Below are positions 29,974 through 42,300 of a stretch of DNA of 64,000 bases, in pieces. A model generated the notes under the pieces. The model made no database searches. It worked only from the letters and a program-made list of their open reading frames with translations, and was not told where the DNA came from. Numbering within the stretch: position 1 is the first letter of the stretch; each line of letters starts with the position of its first letter. Origin of the DNA: Nitzschia sp. pyKryTriq1 (taxonomy: Eukaryota > Bacillariophyta > Bacillariophyceae > Bacillariales > Bacillariaceae); the NCBI GenBank assembly GCA_956465555.1, contig OY101120.1, positions 434,001 through 498,000 on the forward strand, in the 5' to 3' direction. Made by a program: the position numbers and the translations under genes.

Positions 29974-31617
29974 CTACTGACGAGTGATGATTCCAAATTT
30001 ACAAAGCGCCGTAATGACTCCAGCCAGGAACATGAGTGTAATACCCATGCCCAGTCCACCCAAATGTTGTCCCATGACAACTTCTTCTTGAGCGTATTTA
30101 ATCATCGATGCCGATTGGGCAATGCACGAGCCATCACAGGTCCCCACGATCATTTCGATCGGTTGGAACAAAATATCATAGGACGGAGGTGCTTGGTCCA
30201 AGGAATAGGAGATAGATTCATCATAGACAATACTAGCATCATCATCCACCACAGCACCATTTTCGTCCTTTCGTCCATATCGAAGGGACACATAGTTTTG
30301 GGCGGTTGCCTCGTCGTCGAAGAGGAGATCGAACACTGTGTCATACCAAGAACAAGAGACACGAGCTTGAATGGTGGTTTGGCATTGCATGTTATTGTTG
30401 GCCGATGGACAGGCCCAGTTTCCACCCCATGCTACGTCGATCCAAACCACAATATCCTCGTCGTCCCTCGAGGCACAATACTGCTTCTCATCGTCTTCGT
30501 CTTCCTTCACGATGGTGGGACTTCCGACTGTCCAAGCGGATCCCACGTACCAGTATGCAGGAGAGCTTAGAAGGCTACTGCTGCTGGTACTACTATTCGA
30601 AGAAGTCTGAATGCTACTGCTGCCGTCAATCCCAGCAATCGGGGAAAAGAGCTCGCTCCGAGTTTGTTTCCAGTGATTGTTGGCCTTGCATCCGCGATAC
30701 ACGAGCCATAGACTTGCGGCCATACCCAAACCCAACACCAACACCCCAACAGTACTTGCCATTCGAGTCCTTCGAGAGGACCCACCAAGAAACGCCTGCA
30801 AAGCACGCGATTGTACCACGGACAGAAACAAGGCTCCCAGATACATGCCATAGGATACGGCAAAAATCCACCCCCAGGGATTCTTCCACGGATATCGTGT
30901 GACATAAAAGGCATTGCCGGAATCGTAAAAGTTAGGAGATGTTTCGAGAGAAGTCTTCAGAAAGAGCCACGTCAAAGTAAATCCAGAAAGCATCATATCA
31001 CCCACACCGTAACGACCTCGGACAGTAGCACTCCTCGAAGGACCACCAGCCATCCACAAGAAGGCGCGGAATAGCCTGGTTATTGACTCGGCTGGGTAAC
31101 GACGAGTTGAATGGGCCAGAAAAATGCCATCCTTTTCGGCAGGTTGTGGGACTGAAGAAGAAGAAGAAGCAGACGATGACGACGATGCAGAGGATGCTGG
31201 CATGGCCACGAAATCTGTGGAAGGATGAGTCTCATCGGCAGCACTCAAGTCGTCGTCGCTCGTGGTACCAGTAGCGTGATCTCCCGATAACAAAGACCAG
31301 TTCTTGCTTCGAACCACATCCAGAATCCAAATGTTCGAAAAACACAAGAGTGTTCCGAGCAGACAGGATAGCCAAGGAAATGGTGTAATGAAACTCATCA
31401 AGGTCGCCAACGTCAACACAGTGGACAAACAATGATACATGTAATTCGTACTGTTGTCTTTGCCATCAGCTGACGATGCTTCACTCGTAGCTACGGACGC
31501 TTCAGGCTCACCATCGGTAAGAGCTACTATTGCTGTCGCCATGTTGTTGTCATTCTGGATCGTTGTGGTGTCGTGGTGTGCACGCAACAACGATGCTGGA
31601 GCAATAGGAGGGATCAT
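29974..31617 (-). CDS. Multi-TM membrane protein of unknown function
   Basis: A 547-residue protein. About seven hydrophobic segments are visible: two near residues 62-100 (TVLTLATLMSFITPFPWLSCLLGTLL), then about 210-225, 250-272 (WIFAVSYGMYLGALFL), 290-312 (TVGVLVLGLGMAASLWLVY) and 520-540. Between the last two is a large loop (about 315-515) with Ser runs and six Cys, including WACPSANNNMQCQ, VSCSWYD and GTCDGSC, which suggests disulfides on the lumenal or outer side. An Ala/Ser repeat (about 140-160) is low complexity. No family recognised. Confidence 0.7.
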   Translation of the reverse strand: MIPPIAPASLLRAHHDTTTIQNDNNMATAIVALTDGEPEASVATSEASSADGKDNSTNYMYHCLSTVLTLATLMSFITPFPWLSCLLGTLLCFSNIWILDVVRSKNWSLLSGDHATGTTSDDDLSAADETHPSTDFVAMPASSASSSSSASSSSSVPQPAEKDGIFLAHSTRRYPAESITRLFRAFLWMAGGPSRSATVRGRYGVGDMMLSGFTLTWLFLKTSLETSPNFYDSGNAFYVTRYPWKNPWGWIFAVSYGMYLGALFLSVVQSRALQAFLGGSSRRTRMASTVGVLVLGLGMAASLWLVYRGCKANNHWKQTRSELFSPIAGIDGSSSIQTSSNSSTSSSSLLSSPAYWYVGSAWTVGSPTIVKEDEDDEKQYCASRDDEDIVVWIDVAWGGNWACPSANNNMQCQTTIQARVSCSWYDTVFDLLFDDEATAQNYVSLRYGRKDENGAVVDDDASIVYDESISYSLDQAPPSYDILFQPIEMIVGTCDGSCIAQSASMIKYAQEEVVMGQHLGGLGMGITLMFLAGVITALCKFGIITRQ

Positions 31618-31899
31618 CTTGGGTATGTATGCGATGGTGATGGAAACGCCGTTGTTTGTTTTTTCGAATAATATTTTGAAGTTCCCGCACCGCGAATTTT
31701 CCGTGGTTTAGCGACAGCCGGCCAGATGGTACGACTGACTCACGACTCACTCTACTTCTATGACTCCTTCGACTTCAAAATGGATGCTTCGGAATCTTCT
31801 TTACCACTTTCTTGACAATCGAATCGAATAAATATCTAGTTTATGACTGCGCTCTAAATATTCGCGTACTCACCCTGGCGGTCTCGGAGAAACTATTTT

Positions 31900-32100
31900 A
31901 CCACTTTCTTGACAGAAAGTCGGCTGGTGGCCCGTCGGGGAACCATACCGGGTATGGGGTGCCTGCGGAGCTCACATGTGTTTCAACACCCTCGCAGTTT
32001 GCCGACATGTTCTCTATACGCCGTCTTCTTGGGTGTCTTTTCCGGTGGAAATCTCAAGCATTGTCATGGTTCAGCTTGTGCTACTTCAGCTTGGCGAATG
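31900..32100 (+). pseudogene. Decayed partial copy of the CPBP protease gene
   Basis: Starting GAAAGTCGGCTGGTGGCC at 31915, the sequence follows 29614-29700 of the CPBP gene closely (GTCGGGGAACCAT, GGGGTGCCTG, GGAGCTCACATGTGTTTCAA). It has an insertion of about 8 bp after the AACCAT, then similarity fades through about 32100 (GGCGAATGGATAG against GACAAATGGATGG). Only the last motif and C-terminus are present, and the frame is interrupted, so it cannot be functional. A 16-base direct repeat (TACCACTTTCTTGACA) occurs at about 31800 and again at the left edge of the copy. Confidence 0.8.
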
Positions 32101-32314
32101 GATAGAACTACACCTGGACTAGTAGTTAGAGAGTGATTTGATATGTACACGTATCGGATACATCGCTACTATAGCTAGACTATTTGAATCCTTTTTCTAC
32201 TATAATCGATTTACTATATAAAAATCCCCCATAATATGTATCAGATTAAAATACAATGTAATGAAATAGTACATTACGCATCGATTGCATGTTTCATTGA
32301 CCTCACCACTAGCT

Positions 32315-33652
32315 TCAATCCACAATTTCTAAATCGTCATTGGCATCCGGTGATGCTTCCACTCTTTCTTCTTCATTTTCGTAGCGACGATACATTTGAT
32401 ACAGTACGTCTGCAGAGTAAAATCCAGACTCCTCGTACTCCCCATAGTCATAGTCACTGATATCATCATCATCTTCTCCTTCTTCTTCGTGGTCATCCCC
32501 ATCATCATCGCTCCAAGGGTAGACTCCTTCTTGGATTCCATATACGTCCAGCAATCGTAAAAAGCTCAGCATGATATCGATATCTTCCACGGTCGACGCT
32601 TCCAATCCCATCATCAACAAGTCTCGTTGTCGTCTTCGACGCCGTTCCTCCTGAGCCTGTTGTCGTTCTCGGCTCAGTTCTTCCATACTTCGATCGAGTG
32701 CCTTGACGTCCTCGCCACGCGAGTTCAAATGGGCATAGAAACAATCCGATCCAAAGGGACAAGATCCCATCATTGTCCGTTTGTTATTGTTACTTTGCTG
32801 CTGCTGCTGCTGCTGCTGACGAAAACGGCGACAAGGAATCACTGCCAACCGGTCCTTGTACTCTTGAACGATTCGTTCCTTTTGGAGCTTGGACGAAGGA
32901 AAGATACGCGAGGGTACCACGTAGTCCGAGTGCTTGCGACAAGTCGGACACGAACGTCGGTCCTTGGCTTCTTGAGTGCCTTCCTTTCGCCATTCCATGA
33001 GACAGTCGAAACAAAAGGCGTGATCACAACAGCTTAGCAAGCCAAATTGTTTCTTGTTCTTGGTCTTATTGCGGTTGCTGTTCGTACTTTCCCCGCCCTG
33101 CAAGTCGTCCAAGCAAATTCCACAGGTGATGATAGTAGTAGTGACTTCCTCGTCAGCACTATGAGTCGCAGTAGTAGTGTCGCTCGTATCGGCTGGCACG
33201 GCCGTATTCGCAGTACTAGTAGGAGATGGAACTTCAGCACACGGCTTGCAAGTTTTCATCATCAAATCTCCTCGCGGTTCAGCATCAGTTACTTCATCAT
33301 TGTCATTATCGATGTCATTTTCGTCGTGTCGAAGTTGACAATACTCTCCGTACTTGCAATCGCCCCTGGCAAAAAAGGGACACGGAACCAATTCCTTGGC
33401 GGCCTGTTCCCAGGAAACGACTCCGTCGGGAAGTTCATGCGAATACGCACACTCGTCGTCACCATATCGACAATTTCCCCGGTGCAAGACAAAGAAGCGA
33501 CAGAGCGGTGGTCGTTGTGGCGATGAAGATGATGAAGTTGGATGCTTGGTCTTTCCGAGAGAAGTCAAATGAGTGACTTCGGTGGTTGTTGCTGCTGCGG
33601 AAGCTTCTTGCTTGCGTTGCTGCGGAATCTGCTGCTGATGAGGGCGCCCCAT
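32315..33652 (-). CDS. Makorin-like CCCH/RING E3 ubiquitin ligase
   Basis: A 445-residue protein. Two CCCH zinc fingers lie near residues 50-110: CRFFVLHRGNCRYGDDECAYSH and CPFFARGDCKYGEYCQLRH are both C-x(7-8)-C-x(5)-C-x(3)-H. A C3HC4 RING at about 175-250 starts CGICLDDL, continues CCDHAFCFDCL and ends CPTCRKHSDY. It is followed by a third, shorter CCCH (CPFGSDCFYAH, about 310). The order CCCH-CCCH-RING-CCCH is that of makorins, which attach ubiquitin and bind RNA. The C-terminus is a long acidic tail (DDDGDDHEEEGEDDDD). Start MGRPHQQQ at 33652. Poly-Gln at about 290 comes from a CAG tract. Confidence 0.88.
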   Translation of the reverse strand: MGRPHQQQIPQQRKQEASAAATTTEVTHLTSLGKTKHPTSSSSSPQRPPLCRFFVLHRGNCRYGDDECAYSHELPDGVVSWEQAAKELVPCPFFARGDCKYGEYCQLRHDENDIDNDNDEVTDAEPRGDLMMKTCKPCAEVPSPTSTANTAVPADTSDTTTATHSADEEVTTTIITCGICLDDLQGGESTNSNRNKTKNKKQFGLLSCCDHAFCFDCLMEWRKEGTQEAKDRRSCPTCRKHSDYVVPSRIFPSSKLQKERIVQEYKDRLAVIPCRRFRQQQQQQQQSNNNKRTMMGSCPFGSDCFYAHLNSRGEDVKALDRSMEELSRERQQAQEERRRRRQRDLLMMGLEASTVEDIDIMLSFLRLLDVYGIQEGVYPWSDDDGDDHEEEGEDDDDISDYDYGEYEESGFYSADVLYQMYRRYENEEERVEASPDANDDLEIVD

Positions 33653-34664
33653 GATTGCTCCCTTGTTTCTCAGCACTCTTGCTTTCTTGCTTTCTACTAC
33701 TCTGCTACCTGTATTGTAGGCACACAACTGGATTCTGTTTGATACACCGTACCAGGTAGCTTGCTTCTTGACATCGTCAACATAGCTACTGTACTCGTGC
33801 CTGTACTACTCTATTCTACCAGTATGTACGTACCTGGTAGCCGCGACAGCAGTGTCAATTTTTTCTAAGTAGTAGTTATTCGTTTGTTCGCAAAGATTTT
33901 TTTCCGCAGATCGCGTCATTCTCTGGGAACGCGCATGCATGGTTCTCTGACGCGCATGACGCGCAAAAGGGTACAAATCATAGGGGTGCTTCCTCTGCCC
34001 CCCAAAATCATAGTTGGCCGGCGCGCGTGGGGCGTGTGTGGGCTCGTGTGTCCCTGCCGCGAGCGCGCTTGTACAGACATCATGTACTACCGGTACTGTA
34101 CTTGCACAGACATTGCCAGGTACTCGTACAGTTAGTACAGGTAATGTACTGTACCTGCCTGGTCTACCGTTATGATGGATCCGTACTTGTACCTCGTGTA
34201 CTGTTCCGGTATGTAGACTACTGGTATACAATAAAAATGCGCGCCAGTTCGTGGAAAAAGAAGTGATGACGTGTTTCGCCGACTGTTCTTCTTCCGTTGC
34301 GTACAAGTACGTATGACTCTGTGAGTGCACCTCGTGTCCGTCTCTCTTGTCCGTCTAATTTTTGACCATCTTGAAAACTCTAGTTGTCGGACCGAAAACG
34401 ACACGTGTCTTTCTCCCTCTTTTGATCTATCAATATACAGACATGTAGGCTATCATAGTTCACAACTTTCTTGCACGATCGATCGAAAATAAACGTTGGA
34501 TGCAATTTGTATAAACGTCATCCAATCTCCCTCCGATGCTCGGAATGCAAGATTGCGCTCACTTTTTGGTCGACTCACAATTTCACTCAGCTCGAAAGGA
34601 GTGCGTTTGCGTGAAGAACAAATATCACACCCAAGAAAACATATCATCGACACAGACAGACACT
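33653..34664. other. Divergent intergenic region
   Basis: Upstream of both makorin (minus) and VTC (plus). Patches of GTACCTGGTA, CTGTACTGTACC and ACCGGTA sit at 33740-33840 and 34080-34230. A CG-rich stretch with GCGCGC runs near 33915-34070. Small ORFs are chance frames. An alternative VTC start lies at 34536. Confidence 0.5.
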
Positions 34665-37600
34665 ATGACTCCTAAAATGGGATTTCACGTCTATAGTACC
34701 TATAGTACTGGTGATGATGGTAATAATGGTGCCAGCTCCTTTACCATGGACTCCTCTTACTTTGCCAAAGCCAAGGCGAACAAAGCCATGCTCGACAGCG
34801 AGATGCTCCTCTCGAAAGCCTCCCATTCTGCTTCTTCTTCGGAGGAAGGAGGACGAAATCAGCATCAGCCATTCCATGCTATCTTTGATCGTGAGCTGAT
34901 CCGTGTGGTCAATTTCATTGACTTGCAACAACAGAACCTCGAGTTCTCGGGAAAGTCTTTGCTTACCAGTGCCGAAGTTGCGGCGGAAACAAAGAACTCC
35001 CAAGGAGAAGAGGGTGCAGGCTTGGTCCATTCTCTCTCCCAAAAGATGGAAGATTACGTTGAAAGCTGCATCGAGTTGCAGAACTTCATGAACGAAAACC
35101 GGGCGATCTTTCGATCCGTCGCTGAGAAGGCTGACAAAGAACTCCAGACTACCTGCTCTTCTTTCGTGGAAGGTCGCTTCAAGGCCAACCTCAACTCAGT
35201 CCTGGTGATTGTTGCCAGTGACATTTATGCCGCTATTCGCACTGCTGAAAAGAAGCTTCGTAACAACGGTGCCGCCGCCGGGAACCCACAGAATGAAATG
35301 TGGCAGGCCCCATCCTCGTTCCAACGATCGACTACCAAGTACTGGGTCAAAGACGATCAGCTGACAAAGCTTCTCTTGACTTGTGCTGCCGAGGCACCGC
35401 TCTTGGTCTACGGCAAGAAAGGTACTCTTACTTCCAAAAAGAACCGTCTCTCGAGAGAGTCAGAAGGAGACAAGCTGTGGGAGACTCTGGCTACGCCAAT
35501 CACTTCGGTGTACTTTGACTCCGCCGACATGAGTCTCTACAATAAGAGGCTTGCGCGGGCGGAGGGAGCGCAATTGTTGAGAGCCAGATGGTACGGCAAC
35601 AATATGCCAAAAGGCAACGGCATCATTTTCCTCGAATTGAAAACCCATCACGAGAAGTGGGTGTCCAACAAGAGTGTCAAGGAACGAGCGGCCGTGAGAG
35701 AATGTGACATGCCAGCATTCCTCAAGCCCATGCCTTGGACAATCAAGGATGCTCAAGCCATGATCCTCCGGGCGTCTCCAACTTTGGCAGCGAATGAGCT
35801 TCAAGAGTCGGCCAATCTTTTGTTCCGGATGCACAGACTTGTCGTCAAGCACAACTTGAAGGCATGTGTCCGCAGTGTATATATGAGGGCCGCCTTTCAG
35901 TCTCCGAAGAGCAATGGTAAGAAGATTTGCGCCCGTTGGTTGGTTATTTCGTGCACGTTGAATATTCCAGGTTTCTCACACCGTGCTCTTCGCTTCTCCT
36001 CTCGTGATTGGAATAAATCATTGTCTCTTAGATTTGCGCCTGACTCTCGATCGCAATGTGACCTTGATTGATGAAACTGGCCGTACAACCAGCCCCACTA
36101 CGTGGTGCCTGCCTGATGATGCCGCCAAGAAGAGGATGGCAAAGGTTCCTTTCAATGTCTTTGAAGTCAAATTGGCAGGTGTAGACGGTATGCCCCCTGG
36201 GCTTTCGACACTTATATCCGAAGGTGTTATTGAAGAAACCCCCAAGTTCTCAAAGTTCTTGACTGGTGCGGCGACCTTCAACCGAGTATCTACACTTCCA
36301 TACTGGGCCAAACATCCGTCCTTCGGCCCAATGTTTGGATTGGATAGAAAACAGTCGAAGGACTCCTCTGGAGACTACTCTTCACCTTTGGATGATATGT
36401 GTTATCACTTGATGTCTCCATTCTCGTCGAGTTCTCCCAATGAGGGTTCGAGCTCGTCCAACAGCGATAAATCCACGCTCGCCAGGTCTTTGCAAAAGTT
36501 GAAGGGCGCTGTGGGGGCGGGCAAGACTGTCAACATCGCTGAAAAGAAACCGGTCCGTGTGGAGCCGAAATCCTTCTTTGCCAACGAAAGAACCTTCATT
36601 CAGTGGATCAGTGCTGGTCTTTTGCTGCTCACTGTGTCTACCATCATGATGGGAAATGGGGAATATTTCCGTACCTCGGCTCTGATTTCCCTGTCGGCAC
36701 TCATCCTTGTGGGCTATGCCACATTTGTGTACTTTAGGCGAATCCGGCTCCTTACGTCAGGCAAGGGATATGGGTATGTGGACCATGTCGGGCCCGTCCT
36801 CTTGGCTGCGGGTGTCGGTATCGGTGTGTTCATTGTGTTCGTGGACGTAATCCGGGCCAGCGAAATGTTCAATTGGGGATTTGCGGACCGCCGATCATTG
36901 CTTGTGGACAGCAGCAGCTACAGCAGCAGTGGCGTCCGTAGGTTGGGAATTTCTTCTTTACCAACCATGTATGAAGAGCCTGGAAAATGCTTCCAACATT
37001 CCCTCACAGGACTCAATTCTTTGAAGTATCAACCAAAGGATGCGATCATCGACGAAGGAACGAATGCTCTGTTGGTGGCCTCGACGCAAGAAATTGTATC
37101 CCATCCCTTGTTGCAAGATGAAGGAAATAAGCCAGTGACACTTTTGAAAATCCCCAACACGGAACTGGGAGGCTTGACCTCTGTCGGAGACCGAATCTTT
37201 GCTCTTTCGGGTGGTCCTGAGCGGACCGAGTTGATTGAATTGGCCTGGGCCTGGCGTGGAGGCATGGAAGTGACAGCCCGTTGGACGATCCACGAGTCCC
37301 CGTCACAAACCGAAGGATTGACCTTTGTGCCTGACATCATGACGACGACGACGACGACCAAAGACGAGCCCCACGGCCAATTGTACATGGACGTGAACGG
37401 CATGATTCATTCCTACCAAGTGCCGCGCCGTGGAGATGATGCCAAGAACAGCCACCTCATTCGTCTCGATAGCATCAACATGAAATTGATCCATCGGCAT
37501 CAACAAGACGACGACGACAAGATTGCCTCGATGCATTACTTTGAAGGCGTCACCTATATCTTGCACTCCAATCGCAAGGTTCTTCATGCTTGGGACATGG

Positions 37601-37950
37601 AGACCGGTGAATTCTTGGTAGAAATCCCATTGCCTCGTCTGGAGAATAATAATATTTCTTCCAACGACAATCAATGGACAGGGATCACATTGGAGCGTCG
37701 TCGTCGTCGTCGATTTGTCGAACCAAAAGATTCGTCGTCCTCTTCGTTGCGCGGAAGTTATGCTGACAGCAGCGCGGATGCTGATGATGATGATTCTTCA
37801 ACGCTGTTGTTGCACTTGACCTCGGATGCGCCTCCTCAGATTTGGACTTTTGCTATTAAAGAAGATCAATCATCATCATCATCATCATCATCTCGTGGTC
37901 GCCTCACCTTTCCGGATTGTGCGGCAGCCGTTCATTCGGCTATGAATTAG
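34665..37950 (+). CDS. VTC-type polyphosphate polymerase with C-terminal extension
   Basis: Two exons, 34665-35916 and 36032-37950 (GCAATG|GTAAGA, CTCTTAG|ATTTG), giving 1,056 residues. Order: an SPX-like remnant (about 70-165) that keeps the ELIRVVNFI and NENRAIFRSV helices but lacks the usual N-terminal hairpin; the VTC polymerase core (about 205-500) with VYFDSADMSLYNKRL, LRARWYG, FLELKTH, TLDRNVTLID (across the intron) and FNVFEVKL; three membrane helices (about 600-700, DUF202-like); then a soluble region of about 340 residues (about 720-1056) with repeated strand-turn patterns. VTC complexes make polyphosphate from ATP while passing it into an acidic organelle, with SPX sensing inositol pyrophosphates. 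An upstream in-frame ATG at 34536 is possible. Confidence 0.85.
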
Positions 37951-37978
37951 TATTCTCTGCTGCTGCGCAATACTCCAT

Positions 37979-38042
37979 CCGCAGTCATCAAGGATCAATC
38001 GATCCTATAGCCGCAGTCATCAAGGATCGATTGATCCTATGA
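37979..38042. repeat. Tandem 32-bp repeat with palindromic core
   Basis: CCGCAGTCATCAAGGATC occurs at 37979 and 38011 (period 32). Each copy is followed by GATCCTAT, so each unit can fold through AGGATC/GATCCT. The 4-base loop is AATC in the first and GATT in the second. It lies 28 bases after the VTC stop, so it would be in the 3' UTR. Confidence 0.7.
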
Positions 38043-38958
38043 AATTTACTGGGAACTCTTTCTTGCCTCTCAGGAAGGACGACTTCGGGGAATGTACTCA
38101 TACCACCATTACGAGTATATATCATATTTTAGAGAGTATCATATATGTATATATGTTCTGCAAGTCTGAAGTCTATAACTGTGTAGCCGACTCCACTCGA
38201 CTCTCCAATGAGGAAGGGCGGTTCGCGGAGCTCCCGAGAAATATCTGCTGCTTTCGCCGCATGATCCTTCCTCAATATAATAGAGCAGAGAGAGGAGCTA
38301 GAGTACAGTAATGAGAGCAAACAGGGTGGTATTAAAATACTGGTAGCATCACCTTGAAACAACAACTTAAATTCTGTTGCATATTGTATCAAGCTAGCTT
38401 TAAGCTTGAAAAACGTGCGACCGCATATTGTACGAGTAATAGGCTTCCCGGCGGCTTGTTTCGCGCCATTTTGTTGCTGCCACTATTTTTTTCGACCCGA
38501 AAATTTGGCGGCCTCCTCATCTATTACCGGTAATGCCAGATAGAGGCAGTCGCGCACGCGATCGGTGTGGTGCACGCCACGACCCGCCGCGCGGGCTATC
38601 GTACTGTACTACGAATAACGAATACATCAATAAGGTCCGGCGTCGAGCGTCCACTCCCGGCGGCCGGTCTACCTGATGGTACCGTACCGTATATCGGTAT
38701 ATTGACGACAGTACGAATACTTGTAGTGAGGAGCAGCGAATCGAATCATCCATCGCAGTCTCGGTCCTTGGTATTACATCCATTGATCAAATTTAAAGTT
38801 GGGTACACGTAGTGTGTTGTGTTGCTGCTAATACTACTACGTGAGAGTTGACTGTTTTCCAAGGAGCGTGGCAGCGATAGTGGCGGGTTCTCGGGGAAAT
38901 CTCAAGAAGAAGAATCCATAGTACCTCTCCGCATTGCGCCTTTTTTTCATGCAGAATC
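38043..38958. other. Intergenic, no gene seen
   Basis: The 3' flank of VTC and upstream region of the SET-like gene. TATATGTATATATG simple sequence lies near 38140-38155. ACCGGTAAT and GTACCGTACCGTATATCGGTA patches lie at 38526 and 38678-38700. No supported coding sequence. Confidence 0.5.
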
Positions 38959-39311
38959 ATGCCAGAAGTCATTGAACTTCCCGACACGGATGACGAGGCA
39001 GATAATATTGTCATTATTCAACCTGATCGCCCAGTCTCGCAACAAAAGCAAAAGCAAAAGCAGCAGCAACAGCAGCGAAGTCCACCCCGGCCGGACAACG
39101 TTGGCAGCTCGGTGACAACAGCAACCCGGGCGGCTCTTCCGAAGAACCATAATATAGCGGGAACTAATACTCCTCGTGGGGGAAAGTCCAGCGAGGATCC
39201 CATTTGTCTTGATGATGGTGATGATGTGGCTGCTGCTACTGCTGCTGCTGCCCGCACTTTCTTTCGGGATGGTGCGGCAGCGGAACGACAGTCGGCGCGG
39301 ACGACCAGCAA

Positions 39312-39342
<31 letters not shown>

Positions 39343-42300
39343 TTGCAAAGAGACAAACGAGCCTCCATGTCGGTGGCATTGAAACTATCATCGTCCTCCT
39401 TCGCCTCCTCCCCGCGGAAGAATGCTCCTATTTCTATTTTGGGGGCGACTGATGGTGTTGCTGGTAGTGGTCGTAAAGGAAACGTGGCAGCCGCCAGCAG
39501 CAGCAGTCGTCGTCGTCGTCGTCGTCGTCGTTCTTCAGGTGGTGGATCCTCCTATCACGATCCTTTGTCGCTGTATGATGATGATGATGATTCCAATAAC
39601 AGTGACTCCTCGGAGCTACGGCGGCGGCGACAACAACGACAACACCCAGGTCGACGTACCTTTACCTTTCGTACTTCGAACAAACGATCACCTCCGAAAA
39701 TGACCAAATCTAGCAACGGTGCGGAGACCTTTGATCTTTTGGAATCATCGTCGTCGGATGATGATAATAATGATGAAGTCATAAGCATTCTGGACGACGA
39801 TGATGATGATGAAGTTCCTCAAGAAGCATTTTCGCCGTCCAAGAATAGAAGCGCTGCCGAAGCTCCTAGTAGAACGGCCGCAGTACCACCACCCAGAGAG
39901 CAGCAGAAGCAGGGCTTGGGGGGTGGTGATGATGATGCAATAGTAGAAGTAAGGAGACCACTGTTTCCTGCTGCTACTACGGTGGTGCAAGACGACGACG
40001 ACTCGTCCTCGGGGGCAATAACAGGGAAGGATGCGGCAAAGCAATCACTGGCTGCTGCTGTTTCTTCCAATAGTTCAAGTCGCGCCGCCCAGCCACCGGG
40101 GAGACACTCGGAAAACGTCGAGAATCATCATCGCCCTACTACAGGCAAGAGAAAGGATCCTCCAGGGGGTGATACTGCGACAGTGAGCACGTTGCTCACT
40201 GCTACTGCTACTGCTACTGCTGGGTCTACTACTAGTACTACTAGTACTATCTCGACTGCTGCTGCCGCTGCGACTTCTAGTAGAACGGAACTCTCCTTGA
40301 AAATGGCACCAGCAGGACCCGAAAAGAGAATAGGAGCATCGGCGGCGTGTCAAGCCGCCATCTCGACTGCCGGTAGCTCATCCAGTACCGTCGGCGACGA
40401 ACCACCCGAAGACTCGTTGTCCGAAACAAGAAAATCACAAGGCTTCAGTACCATTGAGTACGAGTATTCTTTCACCGACCACGACGATGATGATGATGAC
40501 GACGACGACGACCATACCTCATCACCCGACGAGAGCATGGATCTCCCCCAGTCGAATGGAGAAGAAGAACAGCAGCAGCATCATCAGCAGCAACTGTCTT
40601 CTGACCGTGTCGTTTCACCTATATCTTCATTTACGTCACCTCGAGCGGTTTTAGATGAAAATGGGCCGTTCGCCCCGGCACCAACCCCTCTCCTACTGGG
40701 GACGCCATTATTACCAGAGGAGCTAGTCCAGGAGCTCCTTCGGCCGCCGCCCCTGCAAAGATCCCTTGACGACGAGTCATTTCAGCCACTTCTTGGACCT
40801 TTGCATCGAAAAAGCGAATGGGTGCGATCTGTACAAAAATCCAAGGGTCCGAATGTCGAGCTAGCAATGGCGTGGAAGGAAATGGGTCGCAAGCTGCGAG
40901 AATGGCAAACAACCGTCGATGGTGTGGACGTACAAGAAGAGGAGGAGGAGATGATAGAAGTCGAAGCGCAAAAAAAGGCTCAAAACAAGGTAGAAGTTGT
41001 TCCCAAAGAAGACAGAAACTTTCATGGAGGTGTGGACCCCAAAGTTAATCTTGATGCGGAATCACAAGACCAGGACCTTGACTGCATGCATTTCGTCCCA
41101 ATGCTCGACCACCCCTACATTGATCAAGTCACGGGCCTCCCAGGCCGAAAATTTACAGTCTTTGGCTTTCCCGACGATGTCATCTACACTTTCCATTTAC
41201 AAGTGCGCACATCCTCCATTCCAAATGCCGGACACGGAGTCTTTTTGAAGTTTTTGGGGGCGCAAGAACTGAAGCCATCCAAAAAGAGGCGGGAAGTCGA
41301 AGTGCACGACCTTCGACAGCTGCATGCATGTATCCTGTTTGAAGATCTTTCTGCTCTGCACCCGCATGGCTTTGGAATGAAAGTCACTCTGACTGGGGAG
41401 CATCTCAAGGCCCGCTATAATTCCCTTTATCCGCTACCCAAGCTGAAAGCAGCCGTTCCGGATAATAGAGTGCATGCTCGCAAAAGGACGACCCGAACCA
41501 AGTCCGTGAAATTTTCGGATCCCGATCTACCGTATGATGAAGATGAGCTCCAGGGACTTCGCAACCCCGGCCAGCGAATAGGGCACTTTGGATTGTTTAC
41601 TTCGGAGGACTATGTGGATGCTCCGCAGAGGACCTTTTCCTCTCTTCACTCCAATTGTGGATTCATTGATATTGGAAGATACGGACCATTTCTCAAGGAA
41701 GGTGAGCGTTCTCGAAGTGAATAATGTAGCTCACGTCGACAAGGATATGTCTCTCACACTCTTTTTGAAGATCGCAAGATGGAGCTCCACAACCAAGCAA
41801 AGGGCTTTTTCTTTGGCTATGAGCCACTCATGTGGAGCTTTTCAGTCCCTGAGAAAATCTTGGGGCGCGACCAATCAATCGATATCACGGATGATTTGAC
41901 AGGGGAGCCACACGCGGTCGCCCAAGCTAATATCCCAATGTACGTCAACGAAGTCGGACACAATCCAGCACTGCAAGCGACGATCCATGCTTGCGATGAA
42001 GAGGACAGGAATATTAAGTACTATTTGATGATTAAAAACCCAATGCAGAAGGGGGACGAGATTGAGTTGTTTGTTGACTACAAGGAGAAATACGAGGAAA
42101 ACAGAGTACGAAAGGGATACGGCAAAGAGAATTTGACGGGACGAACGCGCGGGGACGATCATTTACCGTCTCGTTTACAAAGAAATCTTATCGACAGGCG
42201 CGATCTGCTGGACGACATTGAAGGCACGGAAATCATTGACTTTTATTTGCTCGTTGAGTTTTGCCATGAAATTGCGCAAAAGCTCCACCCTTTGATCAAC

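Noticed and set aside
35917-36071. Read-through of VTC exon 1 to an in-frame stop
   Set aside because: The sequence is intron-like. Removing 35917-36031 restores the VTC motif TLDRNVTLID and continues the domain.
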